This document shows positions 1 through 8,156 of a stretch of DNA of 64,000 nt, piece by piece (position 1 is the first letter of the stretch; the number at the start of each line of letters is the position of its first letter). Under the pieces are notes generated by a model that had not been told where the DNA came from, made no database searches, and worked only from the letters and a program-made list of their open reading frames with translations. The translations under genes and the position numbers were made by a program. The stretch covers positions 80,056 to 144,055 of the forward strand of contig NZ_JAPNLH010000011.1 in NCBI RefSeq assembly GCF_026627425.1, read 5' to 3'. The stretch comes from Arthrobacter endolithicus. Its GTDB lineage: Bacteria > Actinomycetota > Actinomycetes > Actinomycetales > Micrococcaceae.

Positions 1-83
1 GGGATCTTCGACCCTCTGTTCCTGCACAGGCTCCATCCGGCGTTCACGCATTCACATTCGCCCGGTGAGCGCTGATAGTAGCC

Positions 84-1676
84 ATGCATTTGCCTAGTGT
101 TGTTGTTATGGGAACAGAAGGAGAAATGGCGGCCCGTGCCGGTGTCGCCGGTGTGGTGGGTATCGCGGACGCACAGGTCGCTCTGACCGTGCTCGCGGCA
201 TTTACCACCTCCTTCGCAGCAGCCGCACCACTGATGAACAAAGCGCCCTTGCTGGCCGCGGCAGAACTAATCGAGCAATTCTCTCGCCTGGTCGAGCTCA
301 ATCAGGTCACGGCGGCACACGCCATTGATACGCAAAATCTGGCCGCGACAGGCGGTATCGACACAAAATTCGTCTGGGATGCCCCGGTGGGACGGAAATC
401 GCCGTATCGGAGGGTCCAGGACCTGCTGATCGACCGGTTGCGGATTTCCCGGGCAGCCGCAAATCGACGAGTTCTTCTGGGCCGGGATCTCCTGCCGGGC
501 TGGTCACCTGACGGTATAACGGAAGCTCCGGTATACCGTGCTCTTGCCGATGCTGCGGCTGACGGTGCAGTATCCCAAGAGACAATGAATATGGCTGTGC
601 GGGCGCTCAACACCGTTCGGGTCAAGGCAACCCCGGAGCAGATGGCCGGGATGGAGACGGCTCTGGCTGCTCGGGCCCGGATCACCGACCCGGACACCTT
701 GGCTCGGGACGCCAGAGAACGGGAACTGCAGATTGACCAGCAGGCCGGCGAACCAACCGCCGAAGAAATAGCAATCAGGCAAGGCGTCCACGACCACGGA
801 ATGTACCGGGGCCTGCACCACCTGGAGATCTTCGCGACCCAGCCACAGTATGAGGTCTTGCTGACAACAATGAACACCGGTACGAACCCACGCACGCAGT
901 CCCTTGAACAAAGGGCCATGGACCAACGGACCCGTCCGCAAAAACTCCTTGATGCGCTGACCGGCGCGTGCGGGATCGCGCTGCGGGGCGGGGAACTGCC
1001 GGAGACGGGTGGTAACCGGCCCCAGGTCCTGGTCACAGTCGATTACCAGGAGCTCTTCGACAAACTGGTCTTTGGACGACGTGCCGGACAGTTCATGTTC
1101 TCCGGTGCAGTGTCGGCCGAAAATGTGCGGGAGCTGGCCTGCAACGCGGATCTGATCCCAGTCGTTCTCGGCGGGGCAGGGGAAGTCCTCGAGCAGGGAC
1201 GGGCACGACGGCTTCATACCAGAGCGCAGCGGCTGGCTTTGATTGCGCGGGACAAAGGGTGCAGTAGACCGGGCTGTACGATGCCGGCGGCCTGGTGCGA
1301 ATGTCATCATGTGAAATTCTGGGAAAACAATGGCGTCACCAATGTCCGGAATGGAGCGTTGGTGTGTACTTACGATCACCACCTCCTTCACGAAGATTTT
1401 TGGAAAATCCTAATGAAACAAGGCATCCCGTATTGGCTCGCGCCGCCGGAAATAGATCCTTCCCGAACGCCCCGGCGCAACACCTACTTCAACCCGCCCG
1501 GGCCTGGAGCGCCGGAGACCCTGCCGCCCATCGCAGCCGGTCCGGGCTCCGAAGCCAGCGCCAATGCCGGAGCCGATATCCGGACAGGTTCCGCTGCCAG
1601 CTCCCAGGCGCAGCCGGACAGCAGCACCGAAGCAGCCGAGGTGCTGTGCAAGGCGCAGCGGGCGGCCGCAATCTAG
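84..1676 (+). CDS. DUF222/13E12-type HNH endonuclease domain protein
   Basis: A 530-aa protein of the DUF222 plus C-terminal HNH type (the 13E12-repeat family), common in multiple copies in actinobacteria. The N-terminal two thirds is the helical DUF222 region. Near residues 395-435 an HNH signature is visible: CSRPGC, then CECHHVKFW, then NGALVC and DHHLLHE, supplying the metal-binding Cys/His residues and the HH nuclease pair. The last 60 residues are a Pro/Ala/Ser-rich tail. The cellular role of this family is unknown; DNA nicking or mobile-element ancestry is usually inferred. The start is uncertain: ATG at 84, 108 or 126. The AGAAGGAG just before 126 is too close to serve it well. Confidence 0.8.
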   Translation: MHLPSVVVMGTEGEMAARAGVAGVVGIADAQVALTVLAAFTTSFAAAAPLMNKAPLLAAAELIEQFSRLVELNQVTAAHAIDTQNLAATGGIDTKFVWDAPVGRKSPYRRVQDLLIDRLRISRAAANRRVLLGRDLLPGWSPDGITEAPVYRALADAAADGAVSQETMNMAVRALNTVRVKATPEQMAGMETALAARARITDPDTLARDARERELQIDQQAGEPTAEEIAIRQGVHDHGMYRGLHHLEIFATQPQYEVLLTTMNTGTNPRTQSLEQRAMDQRTRPQKLLDALTGACGIALRGGELPETGGNRPQVLVTVDYQELFDKLVFGRRAGQFMFSGAVSAENVRELACNADLIPVVLGGAGEVLEQGRARRLHTRAQRLALIARDKGCSRPGCTMPAAWCECHHVKFWENNGVTNVRNGALVCTYDHHLLHEDFWKILMKQGIPYWLAPPEIDPSRTPRRNTYFNPPGPGAPETLPPIAAGPGSEASANAGADIRTGSAASSQAQPDSSTEAAEVLCKAQRAAAI

Positions 1677-1705
1677 TCGTGATCTAGCCGTTGATCTAGC
1701 CGTTG
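1671..1705. repeat. Tandem ATCTAG-containing repeat across two convergent stop codons
   Basis: Three adjacent units of 11-12 nt, each beginning ATCTAG (1671, 1682, 1694). The first supplies the TAG stop of the HNH gene. CTAG is its own reverse complement, so the third supplies the TAG stop of the minus-strand spermidine-synthase-like gene (1696-1698). Confidence 0.9.
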
Positions 1706-2523
1706 AGTGGAGCTCCACCTGCGATGGGGTCGAGCTCGACTCCGGTGAGAACAGTTGCGGGGTGAGGCCCTCGAGCTGTTAGTTCAGCAGTCCAGGTGGA
1801 AGGCCATCGGCCGGTAGTTCCGATGAGAATGATGTTTCCGGGGTAGCGCCCGGCAAACATTCCCGTCTCGGCAAAGGCCGCTACATTGCCAACGGGGGAG
1901 TCCTGCGGGCTCATCCGTGTGTCCGCCAATGCGCGGCGCAAGGCACTGACCTGACTGCGCACCAAGGTCAGCGCAGGTTCGTCACCGACGTTGACAACCA
2001 GCACCCCACTGGGCCTGAGTCGGGCGATCGCTTCCTGATAGAACTCGGTGCAGGCGATGTGCTCCGGGGCTTCCGGGCCGGAAAAAATATCCAGGATGAT
2101 GACGTCGAAGGAAAGGTCCGGTGCCAGCTGTTTCATTACTTCCCGCGCGTCGCCGATGTGCGTGGTCAGTGTGCTGCCAGCGGGGAGCGGGAGCTGCTGC
2201 AGAACGTAGTCAAGGAGCTCGCGCTCCAGTTCGACGGCGTGCTGCACTGACCCGGGCCTGGTGGCCTGGATGTAGCGGGCCAGCGTGAGGGCGCCGGCGC
2301 CCAGATGCAAAGCAGCGATGGGCTGGCCTGTTGGGGCAACCAAGTCGACCAAGTGCCCGATCCGGCGCAGGTACTCGTAAAAGATTTCTTCCGGCCTGGC
2401 CAGGTCAACGTGCGACTGCTCCGCCCCTCCGATGCTCAAAATAAACGCTCCCTGAGTCCATCCGTCGGGTGTGATCGTGGCGTGCTGTCCCGAAGTGCGC
2501 AGATACCGTGAATTGCCCGCCAC
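1696..2523 (-). CDS. Spermidine synthase-like methyltransferase-fold protein
   Basis: A 275-aa protein with the Rossmann fold of spermidine synthases. AALHLGAGALTLARY is the glycine-rich nucleotide loop, HAVELERELLDY the acidic second strand, and VIILDIFSGPEAPEH the Asp-containing active-site strand. Many actinobacterial relatives of this length are annotated 'spermidine synthase-like' but lack a demonstrated polyamine activity, so the substrate is unresolved. It starts with GTG 3 nt after the stop of the upstream aminotransferase gene, so the two are probably co-transcribed. It converges with the DUF222 gene. Confidence 0.8.
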   Translation of the reverse strand: MAGNSRYLRTSGQHATITPDGWTQGAFILSIGGAEQSHVDLARPEEIFYEYLRRIGHLVDLVAPTGQPIAALHLGAGALTLARYIQATRPGSVQHAVELERELLDYVLQQLPLPAGSTLTTHIGDAREVMKQLAPDLSFDVIILDIFSGPEAPEHIACTEFYQEAIARLRPSGVLVVNVGDEPALTLVRSQVSALRRALADTRMSPQDSPVGNVAAFAETGMFAGRYPGNIILIGTTGRWPSTWTAELTARGPHPATVLTGVELDPIAGGAPLNG

Positions 2524-2526
2524 GCC

Positions 2527-3723
2527 TTAGAGCCGCTCCTGCAACGTGGACAGCCTGGCCGCCGCTTCTTCCAGCACCGGAAGTCTCTTGCAGTAGGCAA
2601 AACGGAGGAGCGACTTGGTGCGTTCTGCGCCCTCGGCATGGCAGAAAACCGGAACCGGGATGGCCGCGACGCCGACCAACGATGGAAGCCGCCTCGCCAG
2701 GGCAATGGCATCGGTGATGCCAAGGGCAGCGGTATCCGCGACGACGAAGTAGGTGCCCTGCGACGGCAGGACTTTGAGCCCTGCCGTCTGCAGACCGTTG
2801 CTAAGGACGTCGCGTTTATGGGCCAAATCGGTAGCAATACCCCGGTAGAAATCGTCCCCGAGGCCCAATCCGCCGGCTATCGCGTTTTGGAAGGGTGTTC
2901 CGGAGCTGTAGCTGAGGAACTGTTTGACGGTGCGTACCGCGGAGACCAGCTGGGCCGGTCCGCTGAGCCAGCCGACTTTCCAGCCGGTAAAGGAAAAGGT
3001 TTTGCCGGCGGACGAGATAGTCAGCGTGCGTTCCGCTGCTCCGGGCAGTGTGGCGACGGGGATGTGCCTGGCGCCGAAGGTGAGGTGCTCGTAGACCTCA
3101 TCGGTGACGATGACGGCGTCGAACTTCGCCGCCAGCGCCACGATCTTGCTCAGCACCTCACGCGGGAAGACGGCTCCTGTGGGGTTGTGCGGGTTGTTGA
3201 CCAGAACTACTCTGGTCCGCTCGGAGAAGGCCGCTTCCAAGGTGGCAAGATCCGGCTGAAAATCCGGCGCCAGCAGGGGAACCGTGGTGTGTACTGCGCC
3301 GGAAAGTCCGATGACCGCACCGTACGAGTCGTAGAAGGGCTCGAACGTCAGCACCTCATCTCCCGGTCCTGTCAGCGCCAGCAAGGTGGCCGCGATGGCT
3401 TCCGTAGCCCCGGTGGTGACAATAATATCCGTCTCCGGATCCGGCAGGAGGCCATAAAAGCGCTCCTGATGAGCGGCTATTGCGGTCCGCAGCTCTAACG
3501 TTCCTTTGCCCGGGGCGTACTGATTTTCTCCGGCAGCGATGGCAGCACGGGCGGCCTCTTTAATGGATGCCGGGCCGTCTTCGTCCGGAAAGCCCTGACC
3601 GAGGTTAATGGCGCCGGTTTGTTGTGCCAGAGCCGTGATTTCCTCGAAGATGGTCACGCCCAGGGACCCGTCGGCTCCCAGCAGGTTGGCGCCCTGTGCC
3701 GTCCGTTGCCACGGTGCGTTCAT
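2527..3723 (-). CDS. Class I/II pyridoxal-phosphate aminotransferase
   Basis: A 398-aa fold-type I PLP aminotransferase, full length for the family. Visible elements are NLGQGFPDEDGP near the N-terminus, VNNPHNPTGAVF (substrate and PLP contacts), IVTDEVYEHL (Asp/Tyr contacting PLP) and SSAGKTFSFTGWKVGW, whose Lys should form the Schiff base. The combination resembles the methionine/kynurenine aminotransferase group (YbdL-like), which acts on amino acids with 2-oxoacid acceptors, but the exact substrate cannot be read from sequence. ATG start, first gene of a two-gene operon, divergent from coaD. Confidence 0.9.
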   Translation of the reverse strand: MNAPWQRTAQGANLLGADGSLGVTIFEEITALAQQTGAINLGQGFPDEDGPASIKEAARAAIAAGENQYAPGKGTLELRTAIAAHQERFYGLLPDPETDIIVTTGATEAIAATLLALTGPGDEVLTFEPFYDSYGAVIGLSGAVHTTVPLLAPDFQPDLATLEAAFSERTRVVLVNNPHNPTGAVFPREVLSKIVALAAKFDAVIVTDEVYEHLTFGARHIPVATLPGAAERTLTISSAGKTFSFTGWKVGWLSGPAQLVSAVRTVKQFLSYSSGTPFQNAIAGGLGLGDDFYRGIATDLAHKRDVLSNGLQTAGLKVLPSQGTYFVVADTAALGITDAIALARRLPSLVGVAAIPVPVFCHAEGAERTKSLLRFAYCKRLPVLEEAAARLSTLQERL

Positions 3724-3852
3724 GCTTGGTCCTCGAATTCATTGTGCCGGGCTTACGTTGTGGGCCGTAACGTACGGTCCCTGCCGTGTCATTCAATCGT
3801 ATCGCTGCGCGCTAGCATGTTCCCGAAGCGGTGATGGGCTAGATTCGAGGGT

Positions 3853-4353
3853 ATGCGACGCGCAGTATGTCCAGGTTCCTTTGACCCCATCCATAACGGT
3901 CATCTTGAGGTTATTGCCCGTGCCTCGGGTCTTTTTGACGAGATTATTGTCGCGGTTTCCACCAACTACGCCAAGAAATATCTCTTTACGCTGGACGAGC
4001 GGCTGAAGATGGCCAGCGAGACGTTCGCCGCGATTCGCGGCATCATTATCGAACCGATGGGTGAGGGGCTGCTGGCGCAATACTGCCGCGATCGCGGAGC
4101 CTCTGCCATCGTCAAGGGTCTGCGCTCGTCGTCAGACTTCGACTATGAACTGCCGATGGCGACCATGAACCGGCAGCTCAACGGCGTGGAAACGGTGTTC
4201 CTGCCGGGAGACAGCCGATACCTGCATTTGTCTTCCACTCTGATCAAGGAAGTGGCAAAGCTCGGTGGAGACGTCTCCGACTATGTGCCCAAGTCCGTAT
4301 ATCGGCGGCTGCTCACGGGCGCGCCTGACAACGGTACGGCCCCCGGGCAGTAA
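3853..4353 (+). CDS. coaD: Phosphopantetheine adenylyltransferase
   Basis: A 166-aa protein matching PPAT length. It transfers AMP from ATP to 4'-phosphopantetheine to give dephospho-CoA, the penultimate step of cytosolic CoA synthesis. The nucleotidyltransferase signature PGSFDPIHNGHLEVI (residues 7-21, with the catalytic His of the (S/T)xGH-type motif) and the C-terminal YLHLSSTLIKEVA motif are present. ATG start. It opens the conserved coaD-yceD-rpmF-rnc-mutM block. Confidence 0.97.
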   Translation: MRRAVCPGSFDPIHNGHLEVIARASGLFDEIIVAVSTNYAKKYLFTLDERLKMASETFAAIRGIIIEPMGEGLLAQYCRDRGASAIVKGLRSSSDFDYELPMATMNRQLNGVETVFLPGDSRYLHLSSTLIKEVAKLGGDVSDYVPKSVYRRLLTGAPDNGTAPGQ

Positions 4354-4479
4354 GCTGGTGAGGGCCGCTTGGCCGGATTCCTACGTTTCCTGGACCATCT
4401 TTTGGGTCCGGCGCCGGTTTCAGGCTAAGATGATACGTCGGTCATATGTTCTACAGGAGTTCTCATTAGCGCAACCAAG

Positions 4480-5034
4480 TTGGGCAATCGCCTGGACCCG
4501 GGCTCGTCTTTAGTCGTTATGGTTAAGGACATCGGGCGTGCAGGCAGCATGCGGACCCTGCAGGAAAGCGTGGCCACACCGAAGGATTTCGGGGTGCCGA
4601 TCATTGGCGTTCAGGAAGGGTCCTCAATGGATCTGGATCTGAGGCTGGAGGGCGTACACGAAGGAATTCTGGTATCCGGTACCGCATCCGTCGAAGTGAC
4701 GGGTGAATGTGCCCGCTGCCTGGATCCCCTTGCGTATGGCCTTGAGGTCAATGTGCAGGAACTTTTCTCCTATGGGGAGCCGTCCAACAACGGTGCCCCC
4801 GCAGGGGAGGACGAAGAAGAGCAACGTTGGATCGAGCACGATGCGATCGATCTCGAACCGGTGTTGCGGGACGCAGTGGTAACAGCGCTGCCGTTCCAGC
4901 CGGTGTGCCGGGAAGACTGCCAGGGATTGTGTTCCGAATGCGGAATCCATCTGGTGGATGAGCCGGGGCACCACCACGAGGTCCTGGACCCTCGCTGGGC
5001 CGCCCTACAAGGCTTAACCGGCAAAGACAGTTAG
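4480..5034 (+). CDS. yceD: YceD/DUF177 family protein
   Basis: A DUF177 protein, usually encoded directly upstream of rpmF. Plant and bacterial relatives are linked to 23S rRNA metabolism, but the role is not firmly established. Cys pairs CARCLDP (residues about 75-81) and CREDCQGLCSEC (about 147-158) form the typical metal-binding-like clusters. The N-terminal start is unclear. TTG at 4480 lies 20 nt from the only good Shine-Dalgarno (AGGAG, 4455-4459); an in-frame ATT at 4465 has ideal 5-nt spacing; ATG at 4519 has no clear ribosome site. The Cys-rich part is certain, the first 15-20 residues are not. Confidence 0.88.
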   Translation: MGNRLDPGSSLVVMVKDIGRAGSMRTLQESVATPKDFGVPIIGVQEGSSMDLDLRLEGVHEGILVSGTASVEVTGECARCLDPLAYGLEVNVQELFSYGEPSNNGAPAGEDEEEQRWIEHDAIDLEPVLRDAVVTALPFQPVCREDCQGLCSECGIHLVDEPGHHHEVLDPRWAALQGLTGKDS

Positions 5035-5096
5035 ATCACGAACTGAATTAGAACCTGGGGAAAACCCCGGTTCGTCGAGAGAGAAAAGAGTTAGCC

Positions 5097-5300
5097 GTGG
5101 CTGTTCCCAAGCGGAAAATGTCCCGCTCGAATACACATGCCCGCCGGTCTCAGTGGAAAGCCACTGCTCCCGCCCTGGTCAAGACCGTTGAAAACGGTCG
5201 CGTGACCTACAGCATGCCGCACCAGGCCAAGGTCGTCACCGACTCAGCCGGAACCGCGCTGTACCTTGAGTACAAGGGTCGCAAGGTCGCTGACGTCTAA
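5097..5300 (+). CDS. rpmF: 50S ribosomal protein L32
   Basis: A 67-aa basic protein beginning [20 protein letters not shown], the canonical start of bacterial L32. It has no zinc-binding CxxC pairs, so it is the Cys-less (C-minus) paralogue type. GTG start preceded by GAGAGAGAAAAGAG. It lies between yceD and rnc, the classical arrangement. Confidence 0.97.
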   Translation: MAVPKRKMSRSNTHARRSQWKATAPALVKTVENGRVTYSMPHQAKVVTDSAGTALYLEYKGRKVADV

Positions 5301-5310
5301 GACTCAGGCG

Positions 5311-6078
5311 ATGAAGTATCCTGCCGGTGATGCGGCGGGCAAGCAAATTCAGGCCCTGCCTGAGCTGCAGGCCGCGCACCAACTGCTGCTGAAGCGTCTC
5401 GGCGTCGATATCGACGCCGAGACGCTTTGTCTTGCCCTGACGCACCGCTCCTATTCATATGAAAACGGCGGGATTCCCACGAACGAGCGTCTGGAGTTTC
5501 TCGGCGATTCCATTCTGGGTTTCTCGGTGACGGACGCTTTGTACAGGGATAATCCGGGTCTGCCCGAGGGGGATTTGGCCAAGCGGCGTTCGGCTGTGGT
5601 CAGTACCAGGGCACTGGCTGGGCTGGGCCGTAAACTCGGTATTGGCGAATTCATCTACCTCGGTGCGGGCGAGCGCCTGACCAATGGCAAGGACAAGTCG
5701 TCAATTCTGGCGGACACCATGGAAGCCCTGATCGGTGCAACTTACCTGTCCAACGATCTCGAGACCGCTCGGCAGTTGGTGATGAGACTGGTGGGTCCAC
5801 TCCTGTTGGATGCCGGCGCTCTCGGCGCCGGTACGGATTGGAAGACCAACATCCAGGAGATCGCCGCGAGTAGGCATCTGGGTCCGGTGCAGTACGTGGT
5901 CACCGGCTCGGGCCCGGATCATGCGCGGTCTTTTGTCGCCGTCCTCCAGATCGGCGGCCTCGACTACGGCACCGGCACGGGGAATTCGAAGAAGGAAGCG
6001 GAGCAGGAAGCCGCGGCCGACGCCTGGAAAGTCCTTGCAGCGCGCTTCCCCACCAGCCACCCTGCGGGCTCCGTCTAG
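5311..6078 (+). CDS. rnc: Ribonuclease III
   Basis: A 255-aa endonuclease specific for double-stranded RNA, which processes rRNA precursors and structured mRNAs. The RNase III signature [14 protein letters not shown] sits near residues 58-71 with the catalytic Glu/Asp pair, followed by [13 protein letters not shown], which carries the second acidic pair. A dsRNA-binding domain fills the C-terminus (TNIQEIAA ... [16 protein letters not shown]). The ATG at 5311, 10 nt past the rpmF stop, is preferred because earlier in-frame starts overlap rpmF. The stop is 2 nt before mutM. Confidence 0.95.
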   Translation: MKYPAGDAAGKQIQALPELQAAHQLLLKRLGVDIDAETLCLALTHRSYSYENGGIPTNERLEFLGDSILGFSVTDALYRDNPGLPEGDLAKRRSAVVSTRALAGLGRKLGIGEFIYLGAGERLTNGKDKSSILADTMEALIGATYLSNDLETARQLVMRLVGPLLLDAGALGAGTDWKTNIQEIAASRHLGPVQYVVTGSGPDHARSFVAVLQIGGLDYGTGTGNSKKEAEQEAAADAWKVLAARFPTSHPAGSV

Positions 6079-6080
6079 GC

Positions 6081-7058
6081 GTGCCGGAGCTTCCCGAAGT
6101 TGAGGTGGTCCGGCGGGGACTTGAACGCTGGGTCACCGGCCGGACCATCACGGCCGTTCAGGTCCCGGATCCACGGTCGATTCGCCGCCATGCCCTCGGC
6201 GTGGAGGATTTCCGCGGCAACCTGATCGGTGCGAGGGTGCTGGATGTGGTGCGCCGCGGCAAGTTCCTGTGGCTTCCGCTCAGTGACAGGGCGAAGGGCG
6301 ACGGCGCGGACGACGACAGGGTGGACGACGACAGGGTGCCCCACACTGCGCTGATGGCGCACTTGGGCATGAGCGGACAGCTGCTTATGCAGGACCCTTC
6401 GCAGCCGGACGAGAAGCACCTAAAAGTCCGTCTGACTCTTTCCAGCGTCGAGGATGCGCCGGAGGAACTCCGATTTGTGGATCAGCGGATTTTCGGCGGG
6501 TTGTTCGTCACTGCACTGATTCCGACGGCGGACGGGCTCCCGGGCGGGCAATCGGCGCTCTCCCTGCCGCTGATCGCTGCGGAGGCTGCCCACATTGGCC
6601 GTGATCCGTTGGACCCGGCCTTCTCCCAGGAGGCTTTCTACCAGAGGATTCGATCGCGCAAGACGGGATTGAAGCGTGCTCTTTTGGACCAGAGCCTGAT
6701 CTCCGGGATTGGCAATATATATGCCGATGAAGCCCTGTGGCTGGCCAAGGTGCATTTTGCCCGTCCCACGGAGACCCTGCGCCGGTCCGATGCCCAGCGG
6801 GTAGTGGATGCAGCCCGGGATGTGATGAGGCTGGCGCTGGACGCCGGAGGCACGAGCTTCGACTCCTTATATGTCAATGTCAATGGTGCGTCCGGATATT
6901 TTGCCCGGTCGCTGAACGCCTACGGACAGGAGGGCGAGCCGTGCGCACGCTGCGCAGCGCTGGGCCTGCAGACCCGGATCCGCCGGGACTCCTTCATGAA
7001 CAGGTCATCCTTTAGCTGTCCAGTGTGCCAGCCCCGTCCACGGAACGGGCGCTGGTAG
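6081..7058 (+). CDS. mutM: Formamidopyrimidine-DNA glycosylase
   Basis: A 325-aa Fpg/MutM base-excision glycosylase/AP lyase that removes 8-oxoguanine and FaPy lesions. The mature N-terminus [13 protein letters not shown] carries the catalytic Pro1-Glu2. The H2TH region ([17 protein letters not shown]) and a C-terminal zinc finger (CARC ... CPVC) are present. The inner cysteines are 21 residues apart rather than the usual 16, because about five residues are inserted after the first pair. A second lineage-specific insertion at residues 74-86 contains a tandem DDDRV repeat. GTG start, coupled to rnc. Confidence 0.95.
   Translation: MPELPEVEVVRRGLERWVTGRTITAVQVPDPRSIRRHALGVEDFRGNLIGARVLDVVRRGKFLWLPLSDRAKGDGADDDRVDDDRVPHTALMAHLGMSGQLLMQDPSQPDEKHLKVRLTLSSVEDAPEELRFVDQRIFGGLFVTALIPTADGLPGGQSALSLPLIAAEAAHIGRDPLDPAFSQEAFYQRIRSRKTGLKRALLDQSLISGIGNIYADEALWLAKVHFARPTETLRRSDAQRVVDAARDVMRLALDAGGTSFDSLYVNVNGASGYFARSLNAYGQEGEPCARCAALGLQTRIRRDSFMNRSSFSCPVCQPRPRNGRW
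6309..6338 (+). repeat. Exact 15-nt tandem duplication inside mutM
   Basis: GACGACGACAGGGTG occurs twice in direct succession (6309-6323 and 6324-6338). It adds a second DDDRV pentapeptide to an acidic loop between two N-terminal strands of MutM without disturbing the frame. Confidence 0.95.
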
Positions 7059-7136
7059 CCACGGGTCGCGACACGAATACCGTCGGCCCCACAAATCTAT
7101 CGGTGCCTGTGGCAGTCATCCTGGCTGCTTACCCCG

Positions 7137-8156
7137 TCAGAGCCTCGGGGAAGCGTTCCGTTCTCCACCCCGACCGTAGTAGGCCTTTAGGCGCTCCATC
7201 CCCTCGGCCACGCTGACCTGCGGCACCCAGTCCAGCACCTCGCGTGTGTGCCGCTGGTCGAACCAGTGCGCGGTGGAGAGCTGCTCGGCCATAAAGCGCG
7301 TCATCGGCGGTTCATCGTGGACCCAGCCGCGCTGCCCGGCGGCGGTCCAGGCTTTTTCGATTCCGGACCCGGCGCCTCTTGCCAGCCAGCCCGGTACGGA
7401 CCAGCCCGGTACGGCTACCCCGGCCGCGGTACAGATGCCGGCAATAAGTTCGGCAATGGGGCGCGGCTGGCCGTTCGTAATGACCAGCGCCTGGCCGTGT
7501 GCGTGGTCCATCCGTTCAAGTCCGCGGACGATCGCAGCCGCTGCATTGTCGATGTAAGTGGTGTCAATCAGCGCCGTTCCGTGGTCCAGCAATGGCAGCC
7601 GCCGGGCCCTGGCGCGTTCAATCACTCGTTCCACCAGTTGGGTATCTCCCGGGCCCCAGACAATGTGCGGCCGGATGGCAGCCACGCGGAACGCTGCAGA
7701 ATCCTCGGCCAGGGCCAGCAGCTCGGCGGCAGCCTTGGACCGTGCATAGTGTCCCCGTGCGTGCTCGGGATCTGCGATGCCGGCCGGGGAGCCGACGATC
7801 GAGCTGCCCAAGTGTGCCACGGAGGGCGAGGAGACGAAAACGAAGTCGCGGGCACCGGCGCGCCTGGCCGCCACGAGGAGATTGCCCGTACCGTCGATGT
7901 TGATGGCGGCGAACTCGCTCCAGCTACCGGTGAAAGAGACCTTGGCCGCGAGGTGAATCACCGCGTCAACGCCTTCCACGGCACGGTCGACAGCTTCCGG
8001 GTCCGTGACGGAGCCTTGCACAAACTCCAGCTGGTCGGCAGCCGGACGGCGTTGGAAGGTTCGTACCGCGTAGCCGGTGTCCAGCAGCAACTGTGCCACG
8101 GCCCCGCCAAGCAATCCGCTGGCGCCGGTGACGAGCACTGTGGGTTTGGTGCTCAC
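7137..8156 (-). CDS. oleD: OleD: NAD(P)H-dependent 2-alkyl-3-ketoacid reductase
   Basis: A 339-aa extended short-chain dehydrogenase of the 3-beta-HSD/epimerase type. The Rossmann motif VTGASGLLGGAVAQLL is at residues 8-23 and the catalytic YxxxK appears as HYARSKAAAE. In the olefin pathway OleD reduces the 2-alkyl-3-ketoacid made by OleA to the 2-alkyl-3-hydroxyacid. It is the last gene of the oleA-oleBC-oleD operon. Its GTG start overlaps the oleBC stop in GTGA, so translation is probably coupled. The pathway assignment leans on this gene context. Confidence 0.9.
   Translation of the reverse strand: MSTKPTVLVTGASGLLGGAVAQLLLDTGYAVRTFQRRPAADQLEFVQGSVTDPEAVDRAVEGVDAVIHLAAKVSFTGSWSEFAAINIDGTGNLLVAARRAGARDFVFVSSPSVAHLGSSIVGSPAGIADPEHARGHYARSKAAAELLALAEDSAAFRVAAIRPHIVWGPGDTQLVERVIERARARRLPLLDHGTALIDTTYIDNAAAAIVRGLERMDHAHGQALVITNGQPRPIAELIAGICTAAGVAVPGWSVPGWLARGAGSGIEKAWTAAGQRGWVHDEPPMTRFMAEQLSTAHWFDQRHTREVLDWVPQVSVAEGMERLKAYYGRGGERNASPRL

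Noticed and set aside
504..1391. Long minus-strand open frame inside the DUF222 gene.
   Set aside because: Antisense shadow typical of high-GC coding DNA; no domain, and the plus-strand frame has clear HNH motifs.
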